A stretch of 64,000 nucleotides of DNA from Tepidiforma flava (GTDB taxonomy: Bacteria; Chloroflexota; Dehalococcoidia; Tepidiformales; Tepidiformaceae), in the NCBI RefSeq assembly GCF_027594505.1, contig NZ_CP115149.1:663906-727905 (forward strand), in the 5' to 3' direction. Below the pieces are notes generated by a model that saw only the letters and a program-made list of their open reading frames with translations, was not told where the DNA came from and did no database searches. Shown here in pieces: positions 17,799 to 25,713 of the stretch; position 1 is the first letter of the stretch, and each line of letters begins with the position of its first letter. Made by a program: the position numbers and the translations under genes.

Positions 17799-19191
17799 CC
17801 GCGTTCCGGACCTGTTCGAACACGTGCACGGCGCGGACGCGGGCAGCCGCGTGGTCGACGATCGGCGCGGGGTAGTCGCGGCCGATGACGCAGCCCGCGG
17901 CCTGCTGGACGGACGGGGGCATGGTCCAGGGTTCATGGATGTAGCGGTCGGGCACGCGGCGGAGTTCGGGCAGCCAGCGGCGGAGGTAGACGCCCCCGGG
18001 GTCGAACTTCTTCGACTGGAGGACGGGGTTGAAGATGCGGAAGTAGGGCTGCGGGTCGGTGCCCACGGAGGCGGCCCACTGCCAGCCGCCGTCGTTGTTG
18101 GCGACGTCGCCGTCGACGAGATGGCGCATGAAGTGCGTTTCGCCGAGCCGCCAGTCGAGGAGAAGTTCCTTCGCGAGGAAGGAGGCGGCGACCATACGGG
18201 CGCGGTTGTGCATGTAGCCGGTGGCGGCGAGTTCGCGCATGGCGGCATCGACGAGGGGGTAGCCGGTGCGGCCGGCGGCCCAGGCCTCGAACGCGGCCGG
18301 GTCGCCGCGCCAGGGAATGGCGGCGTAGGCCTGCTGGAACGGTTCGCGCAGGACGCGGGGGTGGTGCCAGAGGATGTGGTGGTAGAACTCGCGCCAGGCG
18401 ACCTCGGCGACGAATTTCGCGGTGTCGCAGGGGAGGGCGCGGGCGCGGGTCACGACTTCGAGCGGCGAGAGGAGGCCGAACCGCAAGTCCTGGCTGAGGC
18501 GGGAGGTGCCGGCGAGGTCGAGCCGGTCGCGGGTGTCGGCGTAGGCGCACACGGGACCGGCGAGGAAGCGTTCGAGACGGGCGCGGGCGGCTGATTCGCC
18601 GGCGGGGAGGACAGCGTCGACGGGGCGCGGCAGGCCGAGCGCCTCCAACCGCGGGAGCGCGCCGGGGTCAGGGTGGCCGGCGGCCGGGATGGCGGCGGGG
18701 GCGGGCAGCGGGGCGCGGAGGGGGAGGGCGCTCCACGCACGGTAGAAGGGCGTGAAGACGGTGAGGGGCTGGCCCGCTGCGCCGCGGACGTCCTCCGGCT
18801 CGTGGACGAGCGTGCCGCGGCGCGCGTGAAAGGCGATGCCCTGCCCTGCGAGCGCGCGGGCGACGGCGGCATCGCGACGGCGGGCGTAGGGCGAGTAATC
18901 GCGCGAGACGAAGACGGCGGCGGCGCCGACCTCGCGGGCGAAACGCGGCACGTCGTCGGCCGGGCGGCCGATGCGGACGTGGAGGCGGGCGCCGCGCTCG
19001 CGGAGGGCGGCATCGAGCTCCTGGAGCGAGGCGAGGAGGAAGGCCGTGCGGTTGGCCGAGGCCCAGCGGCCGCTGAGGAGGGCCGGGTCGAGGACGAAGA
19101 GAGGCGCGACCGGGCCGGCTTCGATGGCCGCCGCGAGCGCCGGGTGGTCGTGGAGGCGGAGGTCGCGCCGGAACCAGAGGACGCTGGTCAT
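17779..19191 (-). CDS. phr: Deoxyribodipyrimidine photolyase (class I)
   Basis: A 470-residue photolyase. The N-terminal alpha/beta antenna domain starts MTSVLWFRRDLRLHDHPAL. The C-terminal FAD domain has TGYPLVDAAMREL, GYMHNRARMVAASFL, LLLDWRLGE and DGDVANNDGGWQWAASVG, which bind FAD and carry the Trp electron-transfer path. It repairs cyclobutane pyrimidine dimers in DNA using blue light. Presence of this gene suggests a lifestyle exposed to light. It is convergent with mgtE and diverges from the CoA-transferase at 19287; no repair genes are nearby. Length matches CPD photolyases. Confidence 0.93.
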   Translation of the reverse strand: MTSVLWFRRDLRLHDHPALAAAIEAGPVAPLFVLDPALLSGRWASANRTAFLLASLQELDAALRERGARLHVRIGRPADDVPRFAREVGAAAVFVSRDYSPYARRRDAAVARALAGQGIAFHARRGTLVHEPEDVRGAAGQPLTVFTPFYRAWSALPLRAPLPAPAAIPAAGHPDPGALPRLEALGLPRPVDAVLPAGESAARARLERFLAGPVCAYADTRDRLDLAGTSRLSQDLRFGLLSPLEVVTRARALPCDTAKFVAEVAWREFYHHILWHHPRVLREPFQQAYAAIPWRGDPAAFEAWAAGRTGYPLVDAAMRELAATGYMHNRARMVAASFLAKELLLDWRLGETHFMRHLVDGDVANNDGGWQWAASVGTDPQPYFRIFNPVLQSKKFDPGGVYLRRWLPELRRVPDRYIHEPWTMPPSVQQAAGCVIGRDYPAPIVDHAAARVRAVHVFEQVRNAATTGDR

Positions 19192-19286
19192 CGCGCCGGA
19201 GTGTGGCAGGCGCGGGCGAACGGCCGCAGTGATCGCGCCCGCATGGCGGTTGCGGCGTTCACCGGGATGCGGGCACCCTGTGGCCC

Positions 19287-20585
19287 ATGAGGTACGTTCG
19301 GCTCGACGAAGCCGTCGGCGCGGTGCAGCACGGCGACCGGGTGTACGTCCACGGCGGGGTCTGCACGCCGCGGGTGCTGGTGGAGGGGCTGGTCGCCATC
19401 CGGCAGGACCTGCGGGATGTGGAGATCGTCCATCTCCATACCGATGCGCCGGCGCCGTACGCGGAGCCGGGGATGGAGGGGCGGTTCCGGCACAACGCGC
19501 TCTTCATCGGGCCGAACGTGCGGCAGGCGGTGCAGGAGGGGCGGGCGGACTACACGCCGATCTTCCTCTCGGACATCCCGCGGCAGTTCGAGGCCGGCGG
19601 CGCGCTGCCGCTGGACGTAGCGTTCATCCAGGTGAGCCCGCCGGACCGGGAGGGGCGGTGCACGCTCGGCGTTTCGGTCGACTGCGCGATGGCGGCGGCG
19701 ATCCACGCGCGGACGGTGGTGGCGCAGGTCAACCGCCGGATGCCGCGGACCTTCGGGCACAGCCTCGACGCCAGCTTCATCGACCTCGCGATCGAGGTGG
19801 ACGAGCCGCTGCCGCAGGTGGTGCTGGAGGAGCCGGGCCCGGAGGCGATGGACATCGGCCGGCACGTGGCGGCGCTCGTGGCGGACGGCTCGACGCTGCA
19901 GATGGGCATCGGGACGATCCCGAGCGCCGTGCTGCGGCAGCTGACGAACCACCGGGACCTGGGCGTGCACACGGAGATGTTCACGCAGGCGCTGCTGCCG
20001 CTCATCCGCAGCGGCGTCGTGAACGGCGCGCGGAAGACGCGGGACCCGGGGAAGGTCGTCTCGGCGTTCGCGGTCGGGAACCAGGAGCTGTACGACTTCG
20101 TGGACTGGAACCCGGAGGTGGAGTTCCACCCGGTGGACTACACGAACGACGTCGATGTGATCGCGTCGCAGGAGCGGATGGTGGCGATCAACTCGGCGCT
20201 GAGCGTGGACCTGACCGGGCAGGTGGTGGCGGATTCCATCGGGCCGCGCTTCTATAGCGGCATCGGGGGACAGGTGGATTTCATCCGCGGGGCGGCGCGG
20301 TCGAAGGGCGGGGTGCCGATCATCGCGCTGCCCTCGACGGCGAAGGGCGGCACGGTCTCGCGCATCTGCCCGGAGCTGGCGCCGGCGAGCGGGGTGGTGA
20401 CGACGCGGGGCGACGTCCACTGGGTGGTGACGGAGTACGGGGCGCGGAACCTCCACGGCCGGACGATCCGGGAGCGGGCGCGGATGCTGATCGAAATTGC
20501 GCACCCGAAATTCCGGGAGGAGCTGGCGCGCCGGGCGACGGAGCTGGGCTACCTGGGCCGGCACGAGCACATCGCCGGTCTCTAA
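19287..20585 (+). CDS. Acetyl-CoA hydrolase/transferase family protein (family I CoA-transferase)
   Basis: A 432-residue CoA-transferase of the Cat1 / 4-hydroxybutyrate CoA-transferase type. The N-terminal half has YVHGGVCTPRVLVEGL and VAFIQVSPPDREGRCTLGVS. The C-terminal half has the substrate region GSTLQMGIGTIPSAVL, the catalytic Glu in LGVHTEMFTQALLPLI, and GIGGQVDFIRGAARSKGG with ALPSTAKGGTVSRI. It exchanges CoA between a short acyl-CoA and a free acid, often acetate, butyrate or 4-hydroxybutyrate. A second paralogue is at 24318-25646. No obvious operon partner lies on this strand; it ends 9 bases from the convergent DUF4097 gene. Confidence 0.85.
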   Translation: MRYVRLDEAVGAVQHGDRVYVHGGVCTPRVLVEGLVAIRQDLRDVEIVHLHTDAPAPYAEPGMEGRFRHNALFIGPNVRQAVQEGRADYTPIFLSDIPRQFEAGGALPLDVAFIQVSPPDREGRCTLGVSVDCAMAAAIHARTVVAQVNRRMPRTFGHSLDASFIDLAIEVDEPLPQVVLEEPGPEAMDIGRHVAALVADGSTLQMGIGTIPSAVLRQLTNHRDLGVHTEMFTQALLPLIRSGVVNGARKTRDPGKVVSAFAVGNQELYDFVDWNPEVEFHPVDYTNDVDVIASQERMVAINSALSVDLTGQVVADSIGPRFYSGIGGQVDFIRGAARSKGGVPIIALPSTAKGGTVSRICPELAPASGVVTTRGDVHWVVTEYGARNLHGRTIRERARMLIEIAHPKFREELARRATELGYLGRHEHIAGL

Positions 20586-20594
20586 AGGGCGGCC

Positions 20595-21659
20595 TCAGGA
20601 GGGCGGGCCGCCGACGGGCGGCGGGGGGGCGCCGCGGAGCGCGGCGATGAGGTCGGCGGCCTCCTGCGGGGTGATGCGGCCCTGTTCGAGCAGCTGGAGC
20701 ACGCGCAGCTCTTCGCTTTCGCGGCGGCGGCCGGCGGCGCGGGGCGCGGCGGCGGAGCGGGGAGGCGGCGGGGTCGGCTCGCCGGCGGGAGCGCGGTAGC
20801 GGACGGCGGCTTCGCCGATGCCGCTGTTCACCTTGATGAGCGCGGGCGCGCCGGGGATGGACGGGACATCGACCGGGGATTTGCCGAGGCCGGAGGTGGC
20901 CCGGACTTCCACGTCGGCGCCGGGCGGGAGGCGCACTTCGGCGCGGCCGAGTCCGACGTCGACCCGGTAGACGCCGGGGCGGACCGCCGCCAGGTCGAGG
21001 GTGATATCGCCGGTGCCGGAATGCGCGGAGGCGGTGCCGTCGTGCGAGAGGATGGAGATCTTCCCGGCGCCGACGCTCACATCGAGGTCGGCGCGGAGCT
21101 GGACGGCGGTGACAGCGCCGGCGCCCGTGCTGACGCGGATGGACTCGGCGGCGAGGCCGGCGGCTTCGATTTCGCCGTAGTTGTTGGCGATGCGGAGGAA
21201 GCGGAAGTCCTCGGCGGGAAGCCGGACGAGGGCGGCGGCGCCCTGGCGGCCGCGGAAGAGCCAGCCGCGGGGGATTTTGACCTGGATGCGGAGGGTTTCG
21301 CCGGCGCGTTCGATGTCGACTTGCGGGGGCGACTTGGCAGCGGCGACGACGGCCGGGGTTTCGCCGGGGGCGCAGGTGTGCACGGAGAGCCGGCCGGCGG
21401 TGCAGTCGATTTCGACGCCGCGGATGCCCTCGAAGGAAGGCAGGGGCAGCTCGACGCGGGCGGGGGGTTCCTCGGGCGGCGGGGACGATTTGCCGCGCGC
21501 TGCCTGCCGCTCGCGGCGGGCTTCTTCGCGCATGCGGCGGGCCTCGGCTTTGAGGCGCGCAGCCTCGGCGCGGGCCTCGCGGCGGAGGCGGTCGGCCTCT
21601 TCGCGGGCGCGGCGCGCCTCGTCGAGCAGCCGGTCGGCGTCCCGGGATGTCTCAGCCAT
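20595..21659 (-). CDS. DUF4097-type beta-repeat protein with coiled-coil N-terminus and SHOCT-like tail
   Basis: A 354-residue protein in three parts. Residues 1-60 are a highly charged coiled coil rich in Glu, Arg and Ala. Residues 75-300 form a repetitive beta structure (IRVSTGAGAVTAVQLRAD, VSVGAGKISIL, AHSGTGDITLDL) of the DUF4097 type, as in YvlB and LiaX-like proteins. The tail has VLQLLEQGRITPQEAADLIAALR, a short helical hairpin like SHOCT modules. It starts inside the DUF2089 gene. There is no signal peptide, so a cytoplasmic envelope-stress or binding role is a guess from relatives. The Pro-rich linker before the tail is unusual. Confidence 0.7.
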   Translation of the reverse strand: MAETSRDADRLLDEARRAREEADRLRREARAEAARLKAEARRMREEARRERQAARGKSSPPPEEPPARVELPLPSFEGIRGVEIDCTAGRLSVHTCAPGETPAVVAAAKSPPQVDIERAGETLRIQVKIPRGWLFRGRQGAAALVRLPAEDFRFLRIANNYGEIEAAGLAAESIRVSTGAGAVTAVQLRADLDVSVGAGKISILSHDGTASAHSGTGDITLDLAAVRPGVYRVDVGLGRAEVRLPPGADVEVRATSGLGKSPVDVPSIPGAPALIKVNSGIGEAAVRYRAPAGEPTPPPPRSAAAPRAAGRRRESEELRVLQLLEQGRITPQEAADLIAALRGAPPPPVGGPPS

Positions 21660-22035
21660 CGCGGAGGGCCAGGGCGCGGAGCTGTTCGGCCGCCTCGGCG
21701 GCGGTGAGCCGGCCGGCGGCGAGGTCGTCGAGGATGGCCTGGCGGCGCTCGGCGTCGCGCGGGTCTTCGCCCGTTTCGAAGCCGAGGGCGACGAGGACGT
21801 CGTTGAGCCGGGCGACGACGGTGGGGTAGGAGATGCCGAGCTCCTCTTCGACGTCTTTGATTTTGCCGCGGGCGCGGAGGAAGGTCTCGACGAAGGCGAG
21901 CTGCTCGCGGTTGAGGCGGGCGAGGGGGCCGGCATCGAAGTGGCCGTCGACGCCGGTGCCGCACTCGGGGCATTCGAGGCGCCGGATGGTCATGGGGCTG
22001 TCGCAGCTGGGGCAGGCGCCGATGAGGCGGGCCAT
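21652..22035 (-). CDS. DUF2089 family zinc-ribbon/HTH protein
   Basis: A 127-residue protein. The N-terminal zinc ribbon is CPSC...CPEC (residues 8-11 and 22-25). The central helix-turn-helix is LAFVETFLRARGKIKDVEEELGISYPTVV, and the C-terminal hairpin is RQAILDDLAAGRLTAAEAAEQLR, like the tail of its neighbour. DUF2089 proteins are thought to be transcription regulators and frequently sit beside DUF4097 proteins. It overlaps the DUF4097 gene by 8 bases. It is the best candidate to bind the palindromic operator at 22341-22377 upstream of the operon; this is inference. Confidence 0.82.
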   Translation of the reverse strand: MARLIGACPSCDSPMTIRRLECPECGTGVDGHFDAGPLARLNREQLAFVETFLRARGKIKDVEEELGISYPTVVARLNDVLVALGFETGEDPRDAERRQAILDDLAAGRLTAAEAAEQLRALALRDG

Positions 22036-22053
22036 AGGCGGTGGTGCTCCGGG

Positions 22054-22284
22054 TCAGTGGGCGCTGCGCGGCCCGCGGGGGAGCAGGTCCGGGAGTTCCC
22101 GGGGGCTGCCGGCTGCCCAGGCGTCGAGGGCGGCGGCGAGCCGGCGGAGCGCGCCAGCGCTGGCGCTGATCATAGCCGGGAGCGGGCCGGGGCGCCCGTA
22201 CCGCCAGCGCCGGGCGGCGGCGCGGCGGCTGGCGACGTAGTGGTCGGCGTAGGCGGCGATGAAGTGGTGGCTGAGCTCGAACAT
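22054..22284 (-). CDS. Small protein, unknown (76 aa)
   Basis: A 76-residue protein starting MFELSHHFIAAYADHYVASRRAAARRW, behind a GAGGAG ribosome-binding site. It is basic and Ala-rich, with several His, Tyr and Trp and no membrane segment. It is the first gene of the three-gene run with DUF2089 and DUF4097, 18 bases before DUF2089. No family is recognised. The good ribosome-binding site and operon position support a real gene. Confidence 0.55.
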   Translation of the reverse strand: MFELSHHFIAAYADHYVASRRAAARRWRYGRPGPLPAMISASAGALRRLAAALDAWAAGSPRELPDLLPRGPRSAH

Positions 22285-22340
22285 GGGACTCCTCGGGAGC
22301 AGCGGCTCCGGGAGCATCTTCGGCCTTTGCGCGATGAAAG

Positions 22341-22377
22341 TCAATATGCTTCTTGAAATTATCAAGGTTGATATTGA
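22341..22377. promoter_or_regulatory. Large nested palindrome, operator candidate
   Basis: This is the most AT-rich stretch in the region. TCAATAT at 22341-22347 mirrors ATATTGA at 22371-22377, and inside it CTTGA at 22352-22356 mirrors TCAAG at 22362-22366. Thirteen of 18 positions pair about the centre at 22359. A second symmetric reading, TATCAA-GG-TTGATA, lies at 22360-22373. It sits 57 bases upstream of the small-protein/DUF2089/DUF4097 operon, fitting an operator for a dimeric regulator. The rest of 22285-22487 shows nothing else clear. Confidence 0.6.
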
Positions 22378-22487
22378 TTTTAGCGAGGTCTTCGGCGATT
22401 CGCGCGGGACGGCGGGCCCCCGGGCGCGCAGCAGGAGCGGCCGCTGCGGCGAGGCGCGGCTGGAGGGAGCACCGGGCAAGCGGGCGG

Positions 22488-23072
22488 TCAGGCGAGGGCG
22501 GCGAGGAGCGCTGCCGGGAGATGGGAGGCGCCGGCGGCGGCGAAGTGGAGCGGCCGGCCGGCGTATTCGGCGGCGAGGGCGCCGGGGAGGGTGCCAAGCG
22601 CGGCATCCAGGACGGCGGCGGCGGCCCCGGGCGGTGCGGGGTGGCGGACGACGAGGAGCGCGCCGCCGCCGCGCCGCTCGAGGAGCGGGATGGCAGCGCG
22701 CGCGGCAGCCAGCACGGCGGCGAGCTGCCGGCGAGCGACGGCCAGCCATTCGTCGAGCGAACATTCGTCGAAGGCGATGGCGGGGAGCGGACCGGGGTCG
22801 AGCACGCAGGCGGCGAGCGGGCCGAAGCGGTCCTCGAGCTCGGCGAGGTACGCCCCGGCGGCGGCCGGCTCGGCGGCGTCGATGACGCGGTGGAGGTGGT
22901 CGGCGCCCAGCACCCAGAGTTCGTTGGCGATGCTGGCGGAGGCGAACTCCTGCTGCTGCTCGGCCGCGAGCGTGGCGAGGCCGATGGGCCGGCCGGCCTC
23001 GGCGAGCGCAAGGGCGGCGCTGCGGAGGGGCTCGCCGCCGGGGCCGAAGAGCGCGACGGGCCCGCGGGTCAC
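22488..23072 (-). CDS. Degenerate SDR-like Rossmann protein
   Basis: A 194-residue protein with a Rossmann-like start (ALFGPGGEPLRSAALALAEAGRPIGLAT), a second strand region and a later strand-helix pattern (GGALLVVRHPAPPGAAAAVLDAALGTLPGALAAEYAGR) resembling the end of an SDR fold. It lacks a proper GxxxGxG, NNAG and YxxxK, so dehydrogenase activity is unlikely. Its start overlaps the stop of a 75-residue membrane protein (ATGA), so the two are co-expressed. The fold is a guess and function is unknown. Confidence 0.5.
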   Translation of the reverse strand: MTRGPVALFGPGGEPLRSAALALAEAGRPIGLATLAAEQQQEFASASIANELWVLGADHLHRVIDAAEPAAAGAYLAELEDRFGPLAACVLDPGPLPAIAFDECSLDEWLAVARRQLAAVLAAARAAIPLLERRGGGALLVVRHPAPPGAAAAVLDAALGTLPGALAAEYAGRPLHFAAAGASHLPAALLAALA

Positions 23073-23296
23073 CGGAGCGCCACCAGCAGCATGGGCAGGA
23101 CGAGCGCAATCACCACGATGATGGCGATGCCGAGGGCGACGGTGTTCCAGTCGCGCGTGCGGAGCTGGCCGCTGTAGTACTGCTGCTCCCAGGAGCCGTC
23201 CATCAGGTCGCGGTCGCGCTCATCGGGGCCGAGGTCGCGGCTGTCGCCGGCGGCGTCGCGGCCGAGGGGGATGCGGTCGTCGTCATCGGGCTGCAC
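23069..23296 (-). CDS. Small C-tail-anchored membrane protein, unknown
   Basis: A 75-residue protein from a GTG start. An acidic soluble N-terminal half (VQPDDDDRIPLGRDAAGDSRDLGPDERDRD-like composition, with YYS and WNT motifs near residue 45) is followed by one C-terminal membrane segment, ALGIAIIVVIALVLPMLLVAL, leaving almost nothing after it. This fits a tail-anchored or single-pass protein facing the cytoplasm. It is coupled to the SDR-like gene by an ATGA overlap. No family is recognised. Confidence 0.6.
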   Translation of the reverse strand: MQPDDDDRIPLGRDAAGDSRDLGPDERDRDLMDGSWEQQYYSGQLRTRDWNTVALGIAIIVVIALVLPMLLVALR

Positions 23297-23327
23297 GGCC
23301 CCATGGTAGCGCAGGGGCGGCGCGGGG

Positions 23328-24230
23328 TCAGACGAGGCGGCCGTGCTCGTCGCGGATTTCCGGGCCGTCGACGCGGGCGCGGCCGTCGCCGAACTTCGCA
23401 TCGCGCCAGTGGAGGGCGGCTTTGAGGCCCTGCTCGGCGGCGATGCGGCCGAATTCGCGGACGGACGGCGCGAGGTGGGCGCGGGCGTCGTTTTCGGCCC
23501 CGAGCCGCTGCATCGTGCGCGCGCCCATGAGTTCGAGGGCGAGGTTGACGATGCGCTTGTTGGCGGAGAGCAGCTCGGCGTCGATCATCGCCATGCGGTC
23601 GACGAGGCCTTCGACTTCCTGCTGGAGGAGGCTGGCGGGGACGGCTTTGAGGACGAGGCCGATCTGCGCGGCTTCGGCGCCGGTGATGGTGTCGCCCGTG
23701 AGGAAGAGGCGCTTCGCCCACTGGGGGCCGCAGTGGTAGACCCACATCTGGTTGGGGAGGGAGCCCATGGCGCGGGCGGGCGGGAAGCCGATGGTGGCGT
23801 CCTCGGCGGCGATGACGATGTCGCAGAGAAAGGCGATGTCGGTGCCGCCGGCGAGGCAGTAGCCGTGGACCTGGGCGACGACCGGCTTGTGCATGTCGAA
23901 GATGGCCATGCGGAGCCGCTGGGCGCGTTCGAGCTGCCAGGCGTCGTCGTCGAAGGTGCGGGCGCCGCGGTAGACGGCGGTGTAGTGGTCGCCCTCGGGG
24001 GCCGGGCGGCGGTTGCCGAGCGGGGTGAGGTCGTAGCCGGCGGAGAAGGCGCGGCCGGCGCCGCGGATGATGACGGCGTGGACGCGGGTGTCGTTATCGG
24101 CTTCCCAGAGGGCGTCGTGCAGCTCCTGCTGGAGTTCGAGGCTGAGGGCGTTGAGCTTTTCGGGGCGGTTGAGGGTGATGCGGGCGCGGCCGCGTTCGAC
24201 CTCGTAGAGGATGGTGCGGTAGTCGTTCAT
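23328..24230 (-). CDS. Enoyl-CoA hydratase/isomerase family protein
   Basis: A 300-residue crotonase-fold protein. It has ITLNRPEKLNAL and the oxyanion-hole motif GRAFSAGYDL, then KPVVAQVHGYCLAGGTDIAFLCDIVIAAEDATIG. The catalytic Glu of classic hydratases (Glu144) is replaced around DIAFLCD, while the second position falls at ARAMGSLPNQ, so hydratase activity is not assured; isomerase or hydrolase activity is possible. The C-terminal extension of about 40 residues is longer than usual. It lies downstream of the family I CoA-transferase on the same strand, with hairpins between, consistent with acyl-CoA metabolism. Confidence 0.8.
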   Translation of the reverse strand: MNDYRTILYEVERGRARITLNRPEKLNALSLELQQELHDALWEADNDTRVHAVIIRGAGRAFSAGYDLTPLGNRRPAPEGDHYTAVYRGARTFDDDAWQLERAQRLRMAIFDMHKPVVAQVHGYCLAGGTDIAFLCDIVIAAEDATIGFPPARAMGSLPNQMWVYHCGPQWAKRLFLTGDTITGAEAAQIGLVLKAVPASLLQQEVEGLVDRMAMIDAELLSANKRIVNLALELMGARTMQRLGAENDARAHLAPSVREFGRIAAEQGLKAALHWRDAKFGDGRARVDGPEIRDEHGRLV

Positions 24231-24270
24231 GGTGCTGCCTCCGTGGCGGCAGTATAGCCGCGGGCGGAGG

Positions 24271-24318
24271 GGCGGGCGGGGCCGGAACCCCGCCCGCCGC
24301 GAACGGCCGGGCGGCCGT
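24271..24318 (-). terminator. Two GC hairpins after the CoA-transferase gene
   Basis: ACGGCC/GGCCGT at 24303-24318 abuts the stop of the minus-strand gene. Further on, GGCGGGCGGGG at 24271-24281 pairs perfectly with 24288-24298 across six bases. There is no T-run. Together they are a likely terminator for the gene ending at 24318. Confidence 0.55.
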
Positions 24319-25646
24319 CAGATGGTGATGCCGTAGAGGCGGTTCGCTTCGGCTTTCAGTTCGCCGCGAAAGTCCGGGTGGGCGACGGAGATGAGCTCGG
24401 CCATGCGCTCGCGGAGCGATTTGCCGCGCAGCTTCGCGATGCCCTGTTCGGTGACGACGTAATCGACGAACCCGCGGTGGACGGTGACGACGGTGCCGGG
24501 CGCGTGGCCGGCAACGATGCGGGTGTGGCGCGTGTCGCCGACGAGGGTGCTGGAGGGGAGCACGATGACGGAGCCGCCCGCGGCGGTCGAGGCGCCAATG
24601 GCGAAGACGGCCTGGCCGCCGGTGCCGGAGTAGACGAGCGGCCCCTGCGTCTCGGAGGAGACGTTGCCCGTGAGGTCGACGGCGAGGGCGTTGTTGACGG
24701 CGATGAAGTTCTCGATCTGGAGGAGGAGGCGGATATCGTCGGTGTGGGTGAAGTCGTACAGCTCGTAGGTGGGGTTGCCGTTGATGCGGGCCAGGTCTTC
24801 GGGCGGGACCTGCCCGAGGGCGCTGGCGACGACCTTGCCGACGTGGTGGGGCTTGTGCTTGCCGGTGATGACGCCCTTTTCGACGAGGTCGGGGATGCCG
24901 CCGGGGAGGAGCTCGGTGTGAACGCCGAGGTCGTGCTTCTCTTCGAGGAAGACGGGGAGGGCGGCGGAGACGTCGCCGATGCCGAACTGGAGCGTCGCTC
25001 CGTCGTAGACGATTTCGTTGGCGACGAGCGTGCAGATGACGTTGGCGGCGAGTTCGGTCTCTTCGGTGCGCGGCGGGATGGGGGCCTGCGCGGGCGGGAG
25101 GGTGTATTCGCAGACGCGGGCGAAGCGGTCGATGTGGATGCGGTTGCCGCCGCCGGTGCGGATGAAGTTCTCGTGGATTTCGCCGACCAGCGTGGTGGCG
25201 ATGGAGGAAACGGTGGGGCCGAAGAAAACGCCGGAGCCGAAGGAGCACCAGCCGTCCTCATCCGGCGGCGAAATGGGGATGAGGGCGACGTCGATGTGGT
25301 CGAGACCGGGCGGCATCTTGCCTTCGCGGAACTGGGAGACGGGGACGTACTCGATGCGGCCTTCGCGGGCGGCCTTGCGGTCGAAGGGGCTGCAGTAGCC
25401 GGTGATGACCTTCCAGTGGGCGAGGACTTCGGGCCGGTCCCAGTTGAAGGGGGAGAGGAAGTTGACGATGGTGACGTCCTTGACCTGGCCGGCGCGGGCG
25501 GCGAGGGCAGCGCAGAGCTGGGGCGGGACGGAGGTCCAGCCGCCGGTCCAGACCCAGTCGCCGTCCTTCACGAGGGCGACGGCTTCTTCAGGGGAGACGA
25601 GCTTCGATGCGACGATTTCGCGCCAGTTCGGCGCTGTTGGCTTCAC
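24318..25646 (-). CDS. Acetyl-CoA hydrolase/transferase family protein (second paralogue)
   Basis: A 442-residue family I CoA-transferase. The N-terminal half has DWVWTGGWTSVPPQLC and VALIPISPPDEDGWCSFG. The C-terminal half has GATLQFGIGDVSAALP, the catalytic Glu in LGVHTELLPGGIPDL, GTGGQAVFAIGASTAAGG and VTEQGIAKLRGKSLRER. It moves CoA between short-chain acids. A GGAGG element precedes the GTG start at 25646. It is clearly distinct from the paralogue at 19287, so the two probably use different acids. An enoyl-CoA hydratase-like gene lies downstream on the same strand. Confidence 0.85.
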   Translation of the reverse strand: MKPTAPNWREIVASKLVSPEEAVALVKDGDWVWTGGWTSVPPQLCAALAARAGQVKDVTIVNFLSPFNWDRPEVLAHWKVITGYCSPFDRKAAREGRIEYVPVSQFREGKMPPGLDHIDVALIPISPPDEDGWCSFGSGVFFGPTVSSIATTLVGEIHENFIRTGGGNRIHIDRFARVCEYTLPPAQAPIPPRTEETELAANVICTLVANEIVYDGATLQFGIGDVSAALPVFLEEKHDLGVHTELLPGGIPDLVEKGVITGKHKPHHVGKVVASALGQVPPEDLARINGNPTYELYDFTHTDDIRLLLQIENFIAVNNALAVDLTGNVSSETQGPLVYSGTGGQAVFAIGASTAAGGSVIVLPSSTLVGDTRHTRIVAGHAPGTVVTVHRGFVDYVVTEQGIAKLRGKSLRERMAELISVAHPDFRGELKAEANRLYGITI

Positions 25647-25713
25647 CGGGTGCGACCTCCGCGGGGGTTTGGGCGGAGATGATACCGGAGGCCGGCGAAA
25701 CCTTGCTAAGCGT

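Noticed and set aside
22285..22487. A small gene in the AT-rich gap
   Set aside because: Short frames there have no ribosome-binding site or family features; the palindrome explains the base composition better.
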